Assembly (NCBI GenBank): GCA_036387475.1
Contig: DASVTR010000016.1
Coordinates: forward strand, 62,001 to 126,000
Direction of reading: 5' to 3'
Length of the DNA stretch: 64,000 bases
Origin: DASVTR01 sp036387475
GTDB taxonomy: Bacteria; Acidobacteriota; Blastocatellia; Pyrinomonadales; Pyrinomonadaceae
Position 1 is the stretch's first letter; every line of letters starts with the position of its first letter. The translations under genes were made by a program, and so were the position numbers. The notes under the pieces are model-generated. The model made no database searches. It was not told the DNA's origin and worked only from the letters and a program-made list of their open reading frames with translations. Shown here one piece after another: positions 1 to 8,071 of this stretch.

Positions 1-613
1 TACGCTGCACACTGTTCGTCCCGGCCTGTTGTCCATTGGCCTGCACGTCCCATTCGCCAATCCAGAAATCAAACTGCCTGTGCTCGGCTTTGTGCAGGCA
101 AGGCTTCGTCAAACGCTCGCCGAGCGCAACGGCTTCACGAAAGCGCGCATCATCGCGTAGCGAAGCGAGGTCTTCATCCGTTTGCAAGAGATTGATTTGA
201 GGGAAACCGGCATTGAGCGCTTTGTTGAGCCATTCGAAGGCTTTCTCTTTATTGTTGAGCCGTGCGTAGGCGCAGGCGAGATTGTACATCGCTATTGGCC
301 CACGCAGGATTTCCACCGCGCGCTCGAAAGCAGCGACCGCCCGTTCATACTGGCCGAGCGCGTGCAGCGAACTGCCGAGCCGCAGCCAAGCGCGCCCGTT
401 AGCGGGTTCAGCCTTCGTCACAGCGGCGAAAGCTTTTGCCGCCTCCGTAAACTTCTGACTTTGAAACAACGCTTCGGCTTCGCTCATCGCCGAAGATATG
501 CCCTGAGCCTGCGCGGTCGTGTTACTGCTCTGCTGCGCGTGCGCGACAACCAAGCCGCACGAAAAGAGTAAAGCGCCGAACAAGGCGACCAACAGACGAA
601 AGGTCTTTGACAT
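1..613 (-). CDS. Exported TPR protein with C-terminal DUF1579-like start (3' part missing)
   Basis: The gene starts at an ATG at 611-613, preceded by GGAGAAGCG, and runs off the left edge. The first 26 or so residues form a signal peptide (MSKTFRLLVALFGALLF, then a small-residue AHAQ cleavage site). Residues about 40-150 are tetratricopeptide-like helices with repeated A, G and Y at TPR positions (WLRLGSSLHALGQYERAV, AMYNLACAYARLNNKEKAF). The last visible residues, FDFWIGEWDV, match the opening of DUF1579-like lipocalin-type domains, so the full protein is probably a periplasmic TPR-plus-barrel fusion. Function is unknown. The C-terminal assignment rests on a short motif and could be wrong. 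Confidence 0.75.
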   Translation of the reverse strand, partial: MSKTFRLLVALFGALLFSCGLVVAHAQQSSNTTAQAQGISSAMSEAEALFQSQKFTEAAKAFAAVTKAEPANGRAWLRLGSSLHALGQYERAVAAFERAVEILRGPIAMYNLACAYARLNNKEKAFEWLNKALNAGFPQINLLQTDEDLASLRDDARFREAVALGERLTKPCLHKAEHRQFDFWIGEWDVQANGQQAGTNSVQR

Positions 614-669
614 CGCTTCTCCTTCGAGGTTTAGACTTGAAATTTAGCTTGCCTTGAGTGAGCGAGGTA

Positions 670-1896
670 CTACGACTCAAATTTTTTCAGAGCCTTCAGC
701 AATTGCATACCTGAGTCCCAAGTCAATTGGTCGCCCGCAAATTCGCAGCGGCGGAGGTCGCGCAGCCGTGGGGGAAGCGCCACGCTCTCGTCCCACAGCA
801 GAATCACGCGGCGATTATAATGCACGTTGGCGGCGGCAATCTCCATCATCAAGCCTTCGTCCAGCACAACTTCCCCCGCATCGTCTATCCGGCAATCTTC
901 GGTGGTCACGACGATGACGGCGGCATCGCAGCGTCGCATCAGTTCAAAGAGTTCGTCGGGCATAAACTCCGCGCCGCCCGACACTCTCTGGCTCGTTTCG
1001 CTTTCAACTCCGGCCACTTCGAGCATCATCTGTATCTGTTTGATGAGCGACGCATCTTTCCGGCGCGAGACGAGGACACGCATCTTTTCCAAAGATTCCG
1101 TAGCCTTGTGTGGCGATAGCTGCTCATGAATCGTCGGCGCGGATTGTTGGCTTGCGTTCACCTCAAGAGCGGTCTGCGAAGGCGCATCGTCGGGCAGGAG
1201 AGACGAATTAGCGGCGATGTAAGCCGCCAGGTCTTCGCGCTCAACGCGCAGGCGCGTGGGCTGTCCACGCTTGCCGACGGTCGCCATGCCCAGTTCCGCT
1301 TCCTGACAGAGATGGAAAAAGCATGCGACCGCCGCCTCAATCATTTTCCGATTGCCGGTGAGAAACACTTCCGCCGGATGTTCGAGCCAGTAGGCGGCGA
1401 TGTCCGCGTCGGTGACGATTTCCAGATTCTGCCCAAAGACCCATTCGAGCGCCGAGCGATAAGCGAGCGTGCGGTCGAGCATTGTTCGATAGAGCCGCGC
1501 TTCCAGTTCGAGCTTTCGCGCAAACTCCCAGCCGAGCGCGCTCAAGCGAAGGCGATCATTCGTGCGTGTGACGAGTCCCCAGTATTCGTAGGCGGCGACC
1601 TTTCGCGGGTCGAAGATACGCTTGATGGCATCCATCCCTTCGATGATCGTCACGCCCGACGCCCTTTTCTTGAGCAGCCGGACGACTTCGCGCACGTCGC
1701 TGGCCGTCGCCAGCATCGGCAGCGCGGCGGCCTCCTGTTCGGTATCGCGCGCGGGCAGCACTCTCTTCAGAGCGGGCGAGCGCTCCGCTCTTTCGCGCAG
1801 GAAGGGCGTCACCTTTTCCGGCTGCCAGAGGCCCGCGCCTGCGTTTGATTGCGTGGCATGAGCGATTGCCGCATCCTTGTTGGAAATAATAGCCAT
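670..1896 (-). CDS. Winged-helix plus TIR-like nucleotide-binding protein
   Basis: A protein of 408 residues; ATG at 1894-1896 is preferred over the TTG one codon upstream. Residues about 60-230 are helical with a winged-helix look (ASDVREVVRLLKKRASG, YWGLVTRTNDRLRLSALGWE). After a Ser/Gln-rich linker, residues about 280-408 resemble the TIR-like nucleotide-binding fold (COG4271/CAP12 type): strand MRVLVSRR, strand CDAAVIVVTTED, a helix with MMEIAAA carrying the candidate catalytic Glu, strand RRVILLWD, then a C-terminal helix. Known relatives degrade NAD+ or bind nucleotides, often in phage defence; here that is inference. Two small HTH genes follow upstream on the same strand. An alternative is a non-enzymatic TIR-like signalling domain. 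Confidence 0.6.
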   Translation of the reverse strand: MAIISNKDAAIAHATQSNAGAGLWQPEKVTPFLRERAERSPALKRVLPARDTEQEAAALPMLATASDVREVVRLLKKRASGVTIIEGMDAIKRIFDPRKVAAYEYWGLVTRTNDRLRLSALGWEFARKLELEARLYRTMLDRTLAYRSALEWVFGQNLEIVTDADIAAYWLEHPAEVFLTGNRKMIEAAVACFFHLCQEAELGMATVGKRGQPTRLRVEREDLAAYIAANSSLLPDDAPSQTALEVNASQQSAPTIHEQLSPHKATESLEKMRVLVSRRKDASLIKQIQMMLEVAGVESETSQRVSGGAEFMPDELFELMRRCDAAVIVVTTEDCRIDDAGEVVLDEGLMMEIAAANVHYNRRVILLWDESVALPPRLRDLRRCEFAGDQLTWDSGMQLLKALKKFES

Positions 1897-1993
1897 CAAA
1901 GTTCTTCCCAGATAACAGGTCTTCCTTGAATAACAATTCTTGCGGCGGTGCGCAGACGCTGCAAGCGCCGTGGGCGCTGCTTGCTCTCTGCGG

Positions 1994-2299
1994 CTACGGT
2001 TGAATGTTGTAGCGTTTGATTTTCGAGTTGAGCGTCGTCGCTTTGATACCGAGCAAGCGTGCAGCGCGGCGCTGGTTGCCGCTCGTGCGCGTCAGCGCGC
2101 AGCGAATCAAATCGACCTCGAAGCGCTGCACCTCTTCGCTCAGACGGATGCTGCTCTTAGAGTAGGGCGTGCGCGATTCTTCCAGCGATTTAACCTCCTT
2201 GAGAAGCTGTCGCGTCAGCTTCTTGAGGGCTTCGATTCGGTTGACACTGACGGCCCCCGACTGTGGGCCGCTGATTTGTAAATCACTTTGAGGACGCAT
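1994..2299 (-). CDS. Stand-alone Fis/NtrC-type HTH protein
   Basis: A 101-residue protein with a strong Shine-Dalgarno (GGAGGAAAG) before the ATG at 2297-2299. The C-terminal 55 residues are a Fis-family helix-turn-helix (VQRFEVDLIRCALTRTSGN, then RRAARLLGIKATTLNSKIK). This closely matches the output domain of the NtrC-type regulator at 40430-41839 (VRRFEIDLIRRAL, RAARLLGMNATTLNSKIK), so it looks like a detached copy of that domain with no receiver or AAA+ module. It lies about 100 bp upstream of the TIR-like gene on the same strand and may regulate it; that link is inferred from position only. Confidence 0.8.
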   Translation of the reverse strand: MRPQSDLQISGPQSGAVSVNRIEALKKLTRQLLKEVKSLEESRTPYSKSSIRLSEEVQRFEVDLIRCALTRTSGNQRRAARLLGIKATTLNSKIKRYNIQP

Positions 2300-2338
2300 T
2301 TCTTTCCTCCGCGAAAAACGAGCTTCAAGCTTTGAGCT

Positions 2339-2674
2339 TTAAGTTTCCTGATTATGGTCGCGCCGCGTCGCGTTTCCTCGCTCAAGCGCGGCGAGAATCT
2401 CCGGCGCTGTGTGTGCGGCTGCGCCCGCGAATAATGAATCGAGGCAGACGAGGAGCGAGCCACCCGGCGTCTCACGGTAATGCAGCCGTCGCTCTTCAAC
2501 CAGACGATAAATCGTGCGCGTGCTCTGGCAGACAAGACGGGCGGCCTCATCCGCCGTCACCAAACGCACCGTCCGCGCACACTCCTGACACCAGGCAGGG
2601 GCTGAAAAGTAGGGCTTTCTGATAATCCATGTCTGGTGCGTTTCGATCATGACCTCGACTCTCCGCTTTTTCAT
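2339..2674 (-). CDS. Small excisionase/MerR-like HTH protein
   Basis: A protein of 111 residues. The centre (VTADEAARLVCQSTRTIYRL, then VEERRLHYRETPGG) is the HTH_17/excisionase fold: a helix-turn-helix followed by a wing that ends in the typical G-hinge. The N-terminal part carries CQEC plus a His, possibly a small metal site. The start could be Met1 or Met9 (2650); neither has a clear ribosome-binding site. It ends 40 bp before the Fis-like gene on the same strand, so the two could be cotranscribed. No integrase or phage gene is nearby, so a role as a plain transcription factor is more likely than as an excisionase. Confidence 0.7.
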   Translation of the reverse strand: MKKRRVEVMIETHQTWIIRKPYFSAPAWCQECARTVRLVTADEAARLVCQSTRTIYRLVEERRLHYRETPGGSLLVCLDSLFAGAAAHTAPEILAALERGNATRRDHNQET

Positions 2675-2910
2675 CTGGCGGTCGCCTCCAGCGTTTAGTG
2701 AGAACCTGCGGGCGATTTCGGTCGTATCCCAGAACAGATTCTCTGAAAGTGTGTGCCGGTTTGCTTGCCTCTTGTAATGGGAGGTGAGTCAGAGCGCAGG
2801 CTGGCATCTCGTCTCGTCTCCCCGACGTCTAACACCAACAACGCCTAACTCACCTCGCGGCGCATCGTACTTGTGGACGATGGCGGAAGTCTTTAAAGCG
2901 CGCTCAAATC

Positions 2911-2932
2911 CCTTTCAAATAATTTTGAAAGG
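2911..2932. promoter_or_regulatory. Perfect palindrome upstream of the CadC/TolB gene
   Basis: CCTTTCAAA, loop TAAT, TTTGAAAGG: a perfect 9-bp inverted repeat ending 30 bp before the ATG at 2963. Its right arm runs straight into an AGGAGG sequence. It could be an operator for the winged-helix protein encoded just downstream, or an RNA hairpin near the ribosome-binding site. The rest of 2675-2962 shows no clear gene. Confidence 0.45.
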
Positions 2933-2962
2933 AGGTTTTAAAAGAGTTCTTAAAGGCGGAAG

Positions 2963-5275
2963 ATGGAAACCGAGACCAGACACCTTTACGAGTTCGGCGA
3001 CTTTTGCCTGGACGCGACCGAGCGGCTGCTGCTGCGTCGCGGCCAGCCTATTCAATTGACGCCGAAGGCATTTGAGACGCTCGCTTACCTCGTCTCGCGC
3101 GGCGGGCACGTTGTCGAAAAGGAGGAACTCTTAAGCGCCGTCTGGCCCAACACCTTTGTCGAGGAAGCGACGCTGGCCCAAAATATTTTTACACTGCGCA
3201 GAGCATTGGGCCAGGGGCGCGACACAGAGCAGTACATCGAAACCGTACCGAAGCGCGGCTATCGCTTTGTCTGCAGCGTCAGGGAACTACGCGACGAAGG
3301 CGCAACGCTCGTCGTCGAACAACATACGCGCACGCACGTCGTCACGGAAGAAGAGGAGTCGGAAGAAAACGCGTCGGGCGAACATTCCAGACCTGATTTC
3401 ACAGACTCTGTAACGGTTGCCGGAAGCAACGGGCGAGCCGCCGTGCGCGCCCGCGAGTTAAGTGCAGCGCCGGAAGAGGCGAACGGCAATTCGTTGTGGG
3501 AACAAATCAAGCGTCATCAGACGGCGACGCTGCTGGGCTTGCTGATGCCCGTGCTCGTGCTGGCGTTTCTGGCCTACAGGCTCTCCAACTCGAATTCGCC
3601 GGAAGCCGCCGCAAACCTTCCCGCAGCGCCCTCTTCGTCTTTCCAGAACATGCGCATCGCCAAGCTGACGACCAACGGCAAGGCTGCGCGGACGGCGCTT
3701 TCGCCCGACGGCAAATACCTGATTCACGTAATGGAAGACGAAGGCCGACAGAGCCTCTGGGTCAGGCAGGTGACAGCCACCAATAACGTGCAGATTGTCG
3801 CGCCCGCCGCAGTTCATTATCGCGGCGTGACTTTTTCTCAAGACGGCAACCACGTTTACTACGTCGTCTATGACAAGATGACGAGTCCGTCCGTGCTTTA
3901 TCAAATCCCGGCGCTCGGCGGCACTCCGCGTAGATTGCTGGAAGACGTTGACAGCCCCATCACGCTGTCGCCCGATGGCAAACGCTGCGCTTTCGTTCGC
4001 GGCTATCCGGCCCAGCGCGAGACGGCCATCATCGTCGCCAATCTCGACGGCAGCGGCGAGCATAAATTAGCGACGCGCAAGCGCCCCTCTCACTTCTCCT
4101 TCGACGGGCCGTCATGGTCGCCCGACGGGCAGATAATCGCCTGCGGTGCTGGCGCGCTCGATCTGGCAGAGTCTTACATGAACGTGGTTGCGGTCAACGC
4201 CGCAGACGGCACAGAGCGGCAAGTGTCGCCGCAACGCTGGACGTGGGTGGGCCAAGTCGCTTGGCTCGGAGACGGCGGCGGGCTGCTCGCCATCGCCTGG
4301 CACATGGACGCCTCCGTCTTCGCAGATCAAATCTGGCATCTCTCTTATCCGGGCGGCGAAGCGCGACGTGTGACAAACGACCTCAACGGCTATCGTGACA
4401 TCAGCATCGCGGCGGATTCCAAAACTCTCGTCACCGTGCAACACGCGCGGCTCTCGCGTATCTGGATTGCGCCGCGCGGCGAGACGGAGCGGGCCACGCA
4501 GATAACATCCGGCTTCGGCGACAACTACAGCGAGATGTTCGGCATGGCCTGGACGCCGGACGGGCATATCCTTTATGGCTCACACGCGAGCGGCAACCCG
4601 GACGTGTGGGTAATGAACGCGGACGGAAGTGGGCAGAAGCAATTGACGGTTGATTCGCGCTCAGACTTTTCGCCCGTCGCTTCAACTGACGGTCGTTACG
4701 TCGTCTTCGTTTCCAATCGCAACGCGGGCCTGCACGTCTGGCGCATGAATGCGGACGGCGCGAATCCCGTCCAGTTAACAAAAGGCGCGGGCGAAGACTC
4801 ACCAAGCCTTTCACCAGACGGGCGGTGGGTCGTCTACACGGCGCTGAGCGCGGGAAAAGCAACGCTCTGGAAAGTGTCGATTGATGGCGGCGAACCCCAG
4901 CCCATCACAGATGAACCGTCGCATCGTCCCCTCGTCTCGCCCGACGGAAAATACATTGCCTGCCTCTATCAAGGGAAGTTGGCTATTCTTCCCTTCAATG
5001 GAGGCGAACCCGTCAAGACCTTCGACACGATTCCGCTCGTCTATCCGCAGATCATACGCTGGATGCCTGACAGCCGCGCTCTCACTTATCTGGATGTGCA
5101 GAAGGGCGTCACAAACATTTGGAGTCAGCCTATTGACGGCACGCCGCCCCGGCAGGTAACGAATTTCAAAGAGGACTTAATCTTTCGGTTCGCCTGGTCG
5201 CACGACGGCGCGACGCTCGCCTGCGAACGCGGCTCTGAAATCAACGATATTATTCTGGTCAGCGATTTTAAATGA
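2963..5275 (+). CDS. CadC-like winged-helix protein with TolB-type beta-propeller
   Basis: A protein of 770 residues. Residues about 8-105 form an OmpR/CadC winged helix (LTPKAFETLAYLV, then TLRRALG and VPKRGYRFV). A Glu/Ser-rich linker leads to one membrane span near 190-207 (TATLLGLLMPVLVLAFLAY). The periplasmic part, about 230-770, holds repeated TolB/WD40 blades with LSPDGK, WSPDGQ, SPDGRWVVY and DGSGQ motifs. This is the ToxR/CadC layout: a membrane-bound DNA-binding domain with an external sensor, here a propeller. Such fusions are frequent in Acidobacteria. The ligand and target genes are unknown; the palindrome just upstream makes autoregulation plausible. Confidence 0.9.
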   Translation: METETRHLYEFGDFCLDATERLLLRRGQPIQLTPKAFETLAYLVSRGGHVVEKEELLSAVWPNTFVEEATLAQNIFTLRRALGQGRDTEQYIETVPKRGYRFVCSVRELRDEGATLVVEQHTRTHVVTEEEESEENASGEHSRPDFTDSVTVAGSNGRAAVRARELSAAPEEANGNSLWEQIKRHQTATLLGLLMPVLVLAFLAYRLSNSNSPEAAANLPAAPSSSFQNMRIAKLTTNGKAARTALSPDGKYLIHVMEDEGRQSLWVRQVTATNNVQIVAPAAVHYRGVTFSQDGNHVYYVVYDKMTSPSVLYQIPALGGTPRRLLEDVDSPITLSPDGKRCAFVRGYPAQRETAIIVANLDGSGEHKLATRKRPSHFSFDGPSWSPDGQIIACGAGALDLAESYMNVVAVNAADGTERQVSPQRWTWVGQVAWLGDGGGLLAIAWHMDASVFADQIWHLSYPGGEARRVTNDLNGYRDISIAADSKTLVTVQHARLSRIWIAPRGETERATQITSGFGDNYSEMFGMAWTPDGHILYGSHASGNPDVWVMNADGSGQKQLTVDSRSDFSPVASTDGRYVVFVSNRNAGLHVWRMNADGANPVQLTKGAGEDSPSLSPDGRWVVYTALSAGKATLWKVSIDGGEPQPITDEPSHRPLVSPDGKYIACLYQGKLAILPFNGGEPVKTFDTIPLVYPQIIRWMPDSRALTYLDVQKGVTNIWSQPIDGTPPRQVTNFKEDLIFRFAWSHDGATLACERGSEINDIILVSDFK

Positions 5276-5333
5276 GCGCTCACGCGCCGTCGTTAAAAGC
5301 GTTGGGAAGATGACTGGCTCGTTGGCATCGTCG

Positions 5334-5879
5334 CTAGGACTTTAAGTAATAGTCGGCCCTCAGAATCAGCACGCAGCTTACGCCAGCAGTGATTTCGCTC
5401 TGCAACACCATCCTCACGGCCTGCTCCAATTTCATCTTCACAGGCTTGATGGTCTCCGTCGCTTCCGTCTGTTGCTCCTTAAAACTTAAGTCTCGCGCGA
5501 GGAAGAGATGAGCGGGCGAGTCTATCATTGAAGTGCTTGGGTCAAAGCGGCCAAGCGAGGTTAACTGCTTTGCTTCGATGCCCAGTTCCTCGCGTAATTC
5601 TCTGCGTGCGGCTGCCTCGAAACTTTCCCCTTCGTCAATCGCGCCGCTCACCGTCTCTATGCTCTCGCTTCCAAGCGCGTAACGAAACTCTTTGACGAGA
5701 TGGACGAATCCGTCAGCGTCCAGCGCCAGCACCGAAATTCCCTCCTTAATCTTCACCGTCGCGTAAGTGCCAGGCTTTCCGTCAGGCTGTATCACTTGAT
5801 CTTCGCGCACTTCAATCAATTCGTTACTGTACTTCTCGACTCTTTCCTTAATCGTCCACGGGCCATGTTTTCTCGTCAT
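5334..5879 (-). CDS. NUDIX hydrolase (ADP-ribose pyrophosphatase-like)
   Basis: A protein of 181 residues with a complete Nudix box: G, five residues, E, seven residues, then REL-EELGI (GAIDEGESFEAAARRELREE region, residues about 85-107). The following segment with FDPSTSMIDSPAHLFLARDL is typical of the ADP-sugar pyrophosphatase branch, where the residues after the box help bind the sugar. It probably hydrolyses ADP-ribose or a related nucleotide sugar in the cytoplasm. ATG at 5877-5879. It converges on the CadC/TolB gene with a 58-bp gap. The exact substrate cannot be told from sequence. Confidence 0.88.
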   Translation of the reverse strand: MTRKHGPWTIKERVEKYSNELIEVREDQVIQPDGKPGTYATVKIKEGISVLALDADGFVHLVKEFRYALGSESIETVSGAIDEGESFEAAARRELREELGIEAKQLTSLGRFDPSTSMIDSPAHLFLARDLSFKEQQTEATETIKPVKMKLEQAVRMVLQSEITAGVSCVLILRADYYLKS

Positions 5880-5913
5880 AACGAAACTCGTGTCTTATGC
5901 AGTTAAAGAGGCA

Positions 5914-5931
5914 GCCGGGCAGTGGCCCGGC
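5914..5931. repeat. Short GC-rich hairpin
   Basis: GCCGGGC, loop AGTG, GCCCGGC: a perfect 7-bp stem between the NUDIX gene and the MBL gene, which diverge here. No T-run follows on either strand, so it is not a clear terminator. Confidence 0.4.
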
Positions 5932-6125
5932 GGTGATGAGCAGATGATTTTAAGGGGAACGAAAATACTAGCAAGAGAGAAAACAAAAGGTCTGTGCGAT
6001 AACGTACTCAGGGCAGGCGATTGAAACCTCTTTTTGTGAAAGATGGATTTAAGAATAGAGAAGAGGTGCTGTAGGATAAAGCGAGTTAAATACTTTTTCT
6101 GTTTACCGAGTCTCAAAGAATTGAA

Positions 6126-6812
6126 ATGATTATTGAAGAACTCACCGTCACACCTTTTCAGCAACAGACGCGCGTCATCGGTTGTGAAGAGACAGGGCGC
6201 GCAATCTGTATTGATCCGGGCGACGAGGCGTTGCGGATTGTCGAGACGCTCGAAGGGCATGGGCTTGAGTTGCAGGCTATCGCCTTGACGCACGCGCATC
6301 TTGACCATGTCGGCGGCGTGGCGGCGCTGAAGAAACTTAGGCCCGCCGCGCAAATTATTATTCATCCGGCTGATGAATTGCTCTACAGGGGTTTGCCCGA
6401 ACAACCTGCGTGGCTCGGCATTCCTCGTTCGCGCTGGGCCGCGCTCGGTTTCCAATATGATGAGCCGCCGCCCGTTGACGAGTACTGGACGGACGGGCAG
6501 ACATACCGTGTCGGAAAGCTTGCCTTCAAGGTCATACATTGTCCGGGGCACACGCCCGGCCATGTCGTGTTGTTTGAGCCGCGGGAAAAGAAGGTCTTCG
6601 TCGGTGATTGTTTGTTCGCCGGTTCTATTGGTCGAACGGATTTGCCCGGAGGGTCTAGCGAGCAGTTGATGGATTCGTTGCTCAACAAAATCGTGCCGCT
6701 CGGCGACGACGTGGAGGTTTATTCCGGTCATGGCCCAACCACAACCATCAGGCAGGAACGGCTGACCAATCCATTCCTGACGAGCGCTTACGGGCCGCTA
6801 CGGGGAATATAA
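6126..6812 (+). CDS. MBL-fold hydrolase, glyoxalase II-like
   Basis: A protein of 228 residues with all metallo-beta-lactamase metal motifs: THAHLDHVGG (near residue 58), HCPGHTPGHV (near 138), the bridging Asp in VFVGDCLFAGSIGRTD, and a final His in YSGHGPTT. The GSIGRTDLPGG segment is characteristic of the cytoplasmic glyoxalase II-like hydrolase family. It likely hydrolyses a thioester such as a glutathione or other thiol adduct, but the substrate is not determined. Its 3' end runs directly into a heptad inverted repeat. Confidence 0.88.
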   Translation: MIIEELTVTPFQQQTRVIGCEETGRAICIDPGDEALRIVETLEGHGLELQAIALTHAHLDHVGGVAALKKLRPAAQIIIHPADELLYRGLPEQPAWLGIPRSRWAALGFQYDEPPPVDEYWTDGQTYRVGKLAFKVIHCPGHTPGHVVLFEPREKKVFVGDCLFAGSIGRTDLPGGSSEQLMDSLLNKIVPLGDDVEVYSGHGPTTTIRQERLTNPFLTSAYGPLRGI

Positions 6813-6816
6813 AAAA

Positions 6817-6881
6817 GTAATGAGTAATGAGTAATGAGTGATGAGTTAAGAACTCTTTCTCTTACTCATCACTCATCACTT
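6817..6881. repeat. Heptad inverted repeat (GTAATGA type)
   Basis: Left arm: three tandem GTAATGA units, then GTGATGA and GTTAAGA. Right arm from 6860: the complementary TCATCAC heptads. It lies between convergent genes and overlaps no start codon. A near-identical element occurs at 48520-48595. It could fold into a long hairpin and act as a two-way terminator. Confidence 0.8.
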
Positions 6882-6886
6882 CTTTA

Positions 6887-7114
6887 CTACTTATCTCCGA
6901 GGCGCTCGGCCTTCAGTTTTTCCCAGCGGTCTTTAACTTCACCGCTCAAATCGCTCGGCAGTGTTTCGACGGGCACGCCGTATTCGGCGCAGAACTTGCG
7001 CCACAGCACAAAGCGCGCGTCATACTGTCCCGTCTCGTCGGAGATTTCATTCGGTATTGTCGGCTTCTCTTCGGCCACTTTCTCTAAATCCTCTCTGCTC
7101 TTAACTGTCCGCAC
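6887..7114 (-). CDS. Small hypothetical protein
   Basis: A 75-residue charged soluble protein starting at a GTG; no clear Shine-Dalgarno and no signal peptide. Visible features are a Glu/Lys-rich N-terminus, a central FVLWRKFCAEYGVP segment and an amphipathic C-terminal helix ending KDRWEKLKAERLGDK. I do not recognise the family. It lies between a heptad repeat and the fasciclin gene terminator. The composition looks protein-like rather than random, but the call is tentative. Confidence 0.5.
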   Translation of the reverse strand: MRTVKSREDLEKVAEEKPTIPNEISDETGQYDARFVLWRKFCAEYGVPVETLPSDLSGEVKDRWEKLKAERLGDK

Positions 7115-7227
7115 ACTCTTGCGGCGTCTCGATAGTGTAGCAATTTTTTCGTTGAGAAGTGACCCGGCAGAAGAGGGTTGAGAAATTAGGACGGCAAATC
7201 ATCATCCTCATAGCCAAACAAATTGAC

Positions 7228-7256
7228 GGGGGACGCTGAAAGTTTCAGCATCCCCC
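7228..7256 (-). terminator. Terminator of the fasciclin gene
   Basis: A 13-bp stem (GGGGGA-GCTGAA arms with a single G-U pair on the minus-strand RNA) and a 3-nt loop, about 50 bp downstream of the fasciclin stop. On the minus strand it is followed by a moderately U-rich stretch (GTCAATTTGTTTGG). Confidence 0.65.
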
Positions 7257-7303
7257 GCTCAATGTTTCCGCTGTCCGAGAAAGTTAACTCACCGGATGCA
7301 AGA

Positions 7304-7894
7304 TTACATGCCGGGCATCAACACCGTGTCGATGACGTGGATGACGCCGTTTGATTGATAGACGTTGGCGATGGTGACGTTCGCAGTGCCGCCCTTTTCG
7401 TCGCGCAGCACGATTGATTTCGACTTCTTGCCGTTCATCATCATGTCTTGGCCCATCGTGGCCGTCAAAGTTCCGCCGCTGACGGTCTTCAGCGTCGCCG
7501 TGCCGCCGCCCTGTTTGATGAGCTTCATAATGGCCTTGCCATCATACTTACCAGCGACGACGTGGTACGTCAACACTTTGCTCAGCGTGTCTTTGTTCTC
7601 CGGCTTGAGCAGCGTGTCAACTGTGCCGGCGGGAAGCTTGTCGAAGGCAGCGTTGGTCGGAGCGAAAACCGTGAATGGCCCTGCCCCTTTGAGCGTTGCA
7701 ACGAGGTCAGCCGCTTTGACGGCGGCGACGAGCGTCGTGTGATCTGCGGAATTGACAGCGTTGTCAATGATGTCCTTGTTGCTGTACATTGCCGCGCCGC
7801 CGACCATCGGATTCTTACCCTGCGCAAAGGCGGACGCTGTGGTTAATGCAAGTGACGCTGCGACGAGCAGCAGCAAAGCGAAATTCTTCTTCAT
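7304..7894 (-). CDS. Secreted fasciclin (FAS1) domain protein
   Basis: A protein of 196 residues. Signal peptide MKKNFALLLLVAASLALT ending in ASAFAQ. Residues about 40-195 are a single FAS1 domain with its two hallmark blocks, GPFTVFAPTNAAFDKLP (H1) and a C-terminal block NGVIHVIDTVLMP (H2), plus the YHVV motif between. FAS1 proteins are exported adhesion or surface proteins. ATG at 7892-7894 with GGAGAA upstream. It is the third gene after an ECF sigma factor and an RskA-like anti-sigma factor on the same strand, matching the known sigK-rskA-mpt70/mpt83 arrangement, so it is probably a target of that sigma factor. Confidence 0.92.
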   Translation of the reverse strand: MKKNFALLLLVAASLALTTASAFAQGKNPMVGGAAMYSNKDIIDNAVNSADHTTLVAAVKAADLVATLKGAGPFTVFAPTNAAFDKLPAGTVDTLLKPENKDTLSKVLTYHVVAGKYDGKAIMKLIKQGGGTATLKTVSGGTLTATMGQDMMMNGKKSKSIVLRDEKGGTANVTIANVYQSNGVIHVIDTVLMPGM

Positions 7895-8071
7895 CTTCTT
7901 CGTTCTCCGTAAGTGGTTAAAAGTTTTGACTAACTAACCCTATCTACGCGCTCCGGCGTAGCTTCGGATTTAGAGACGAAGAAAATTTTTTGAAAAATCA
8001 GTTTGAGGTAAGCAGAAAGGCGATGCGAAGCGGAGCAAAGCAACGGCAGCGGCGCTCTTATCACGGCGATT

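Noticed and set aside
6817..6881. CRISPR array
   Set aside because: The repeats are 7-8 bp with no unique spacers, and no cas genes occur in the window.
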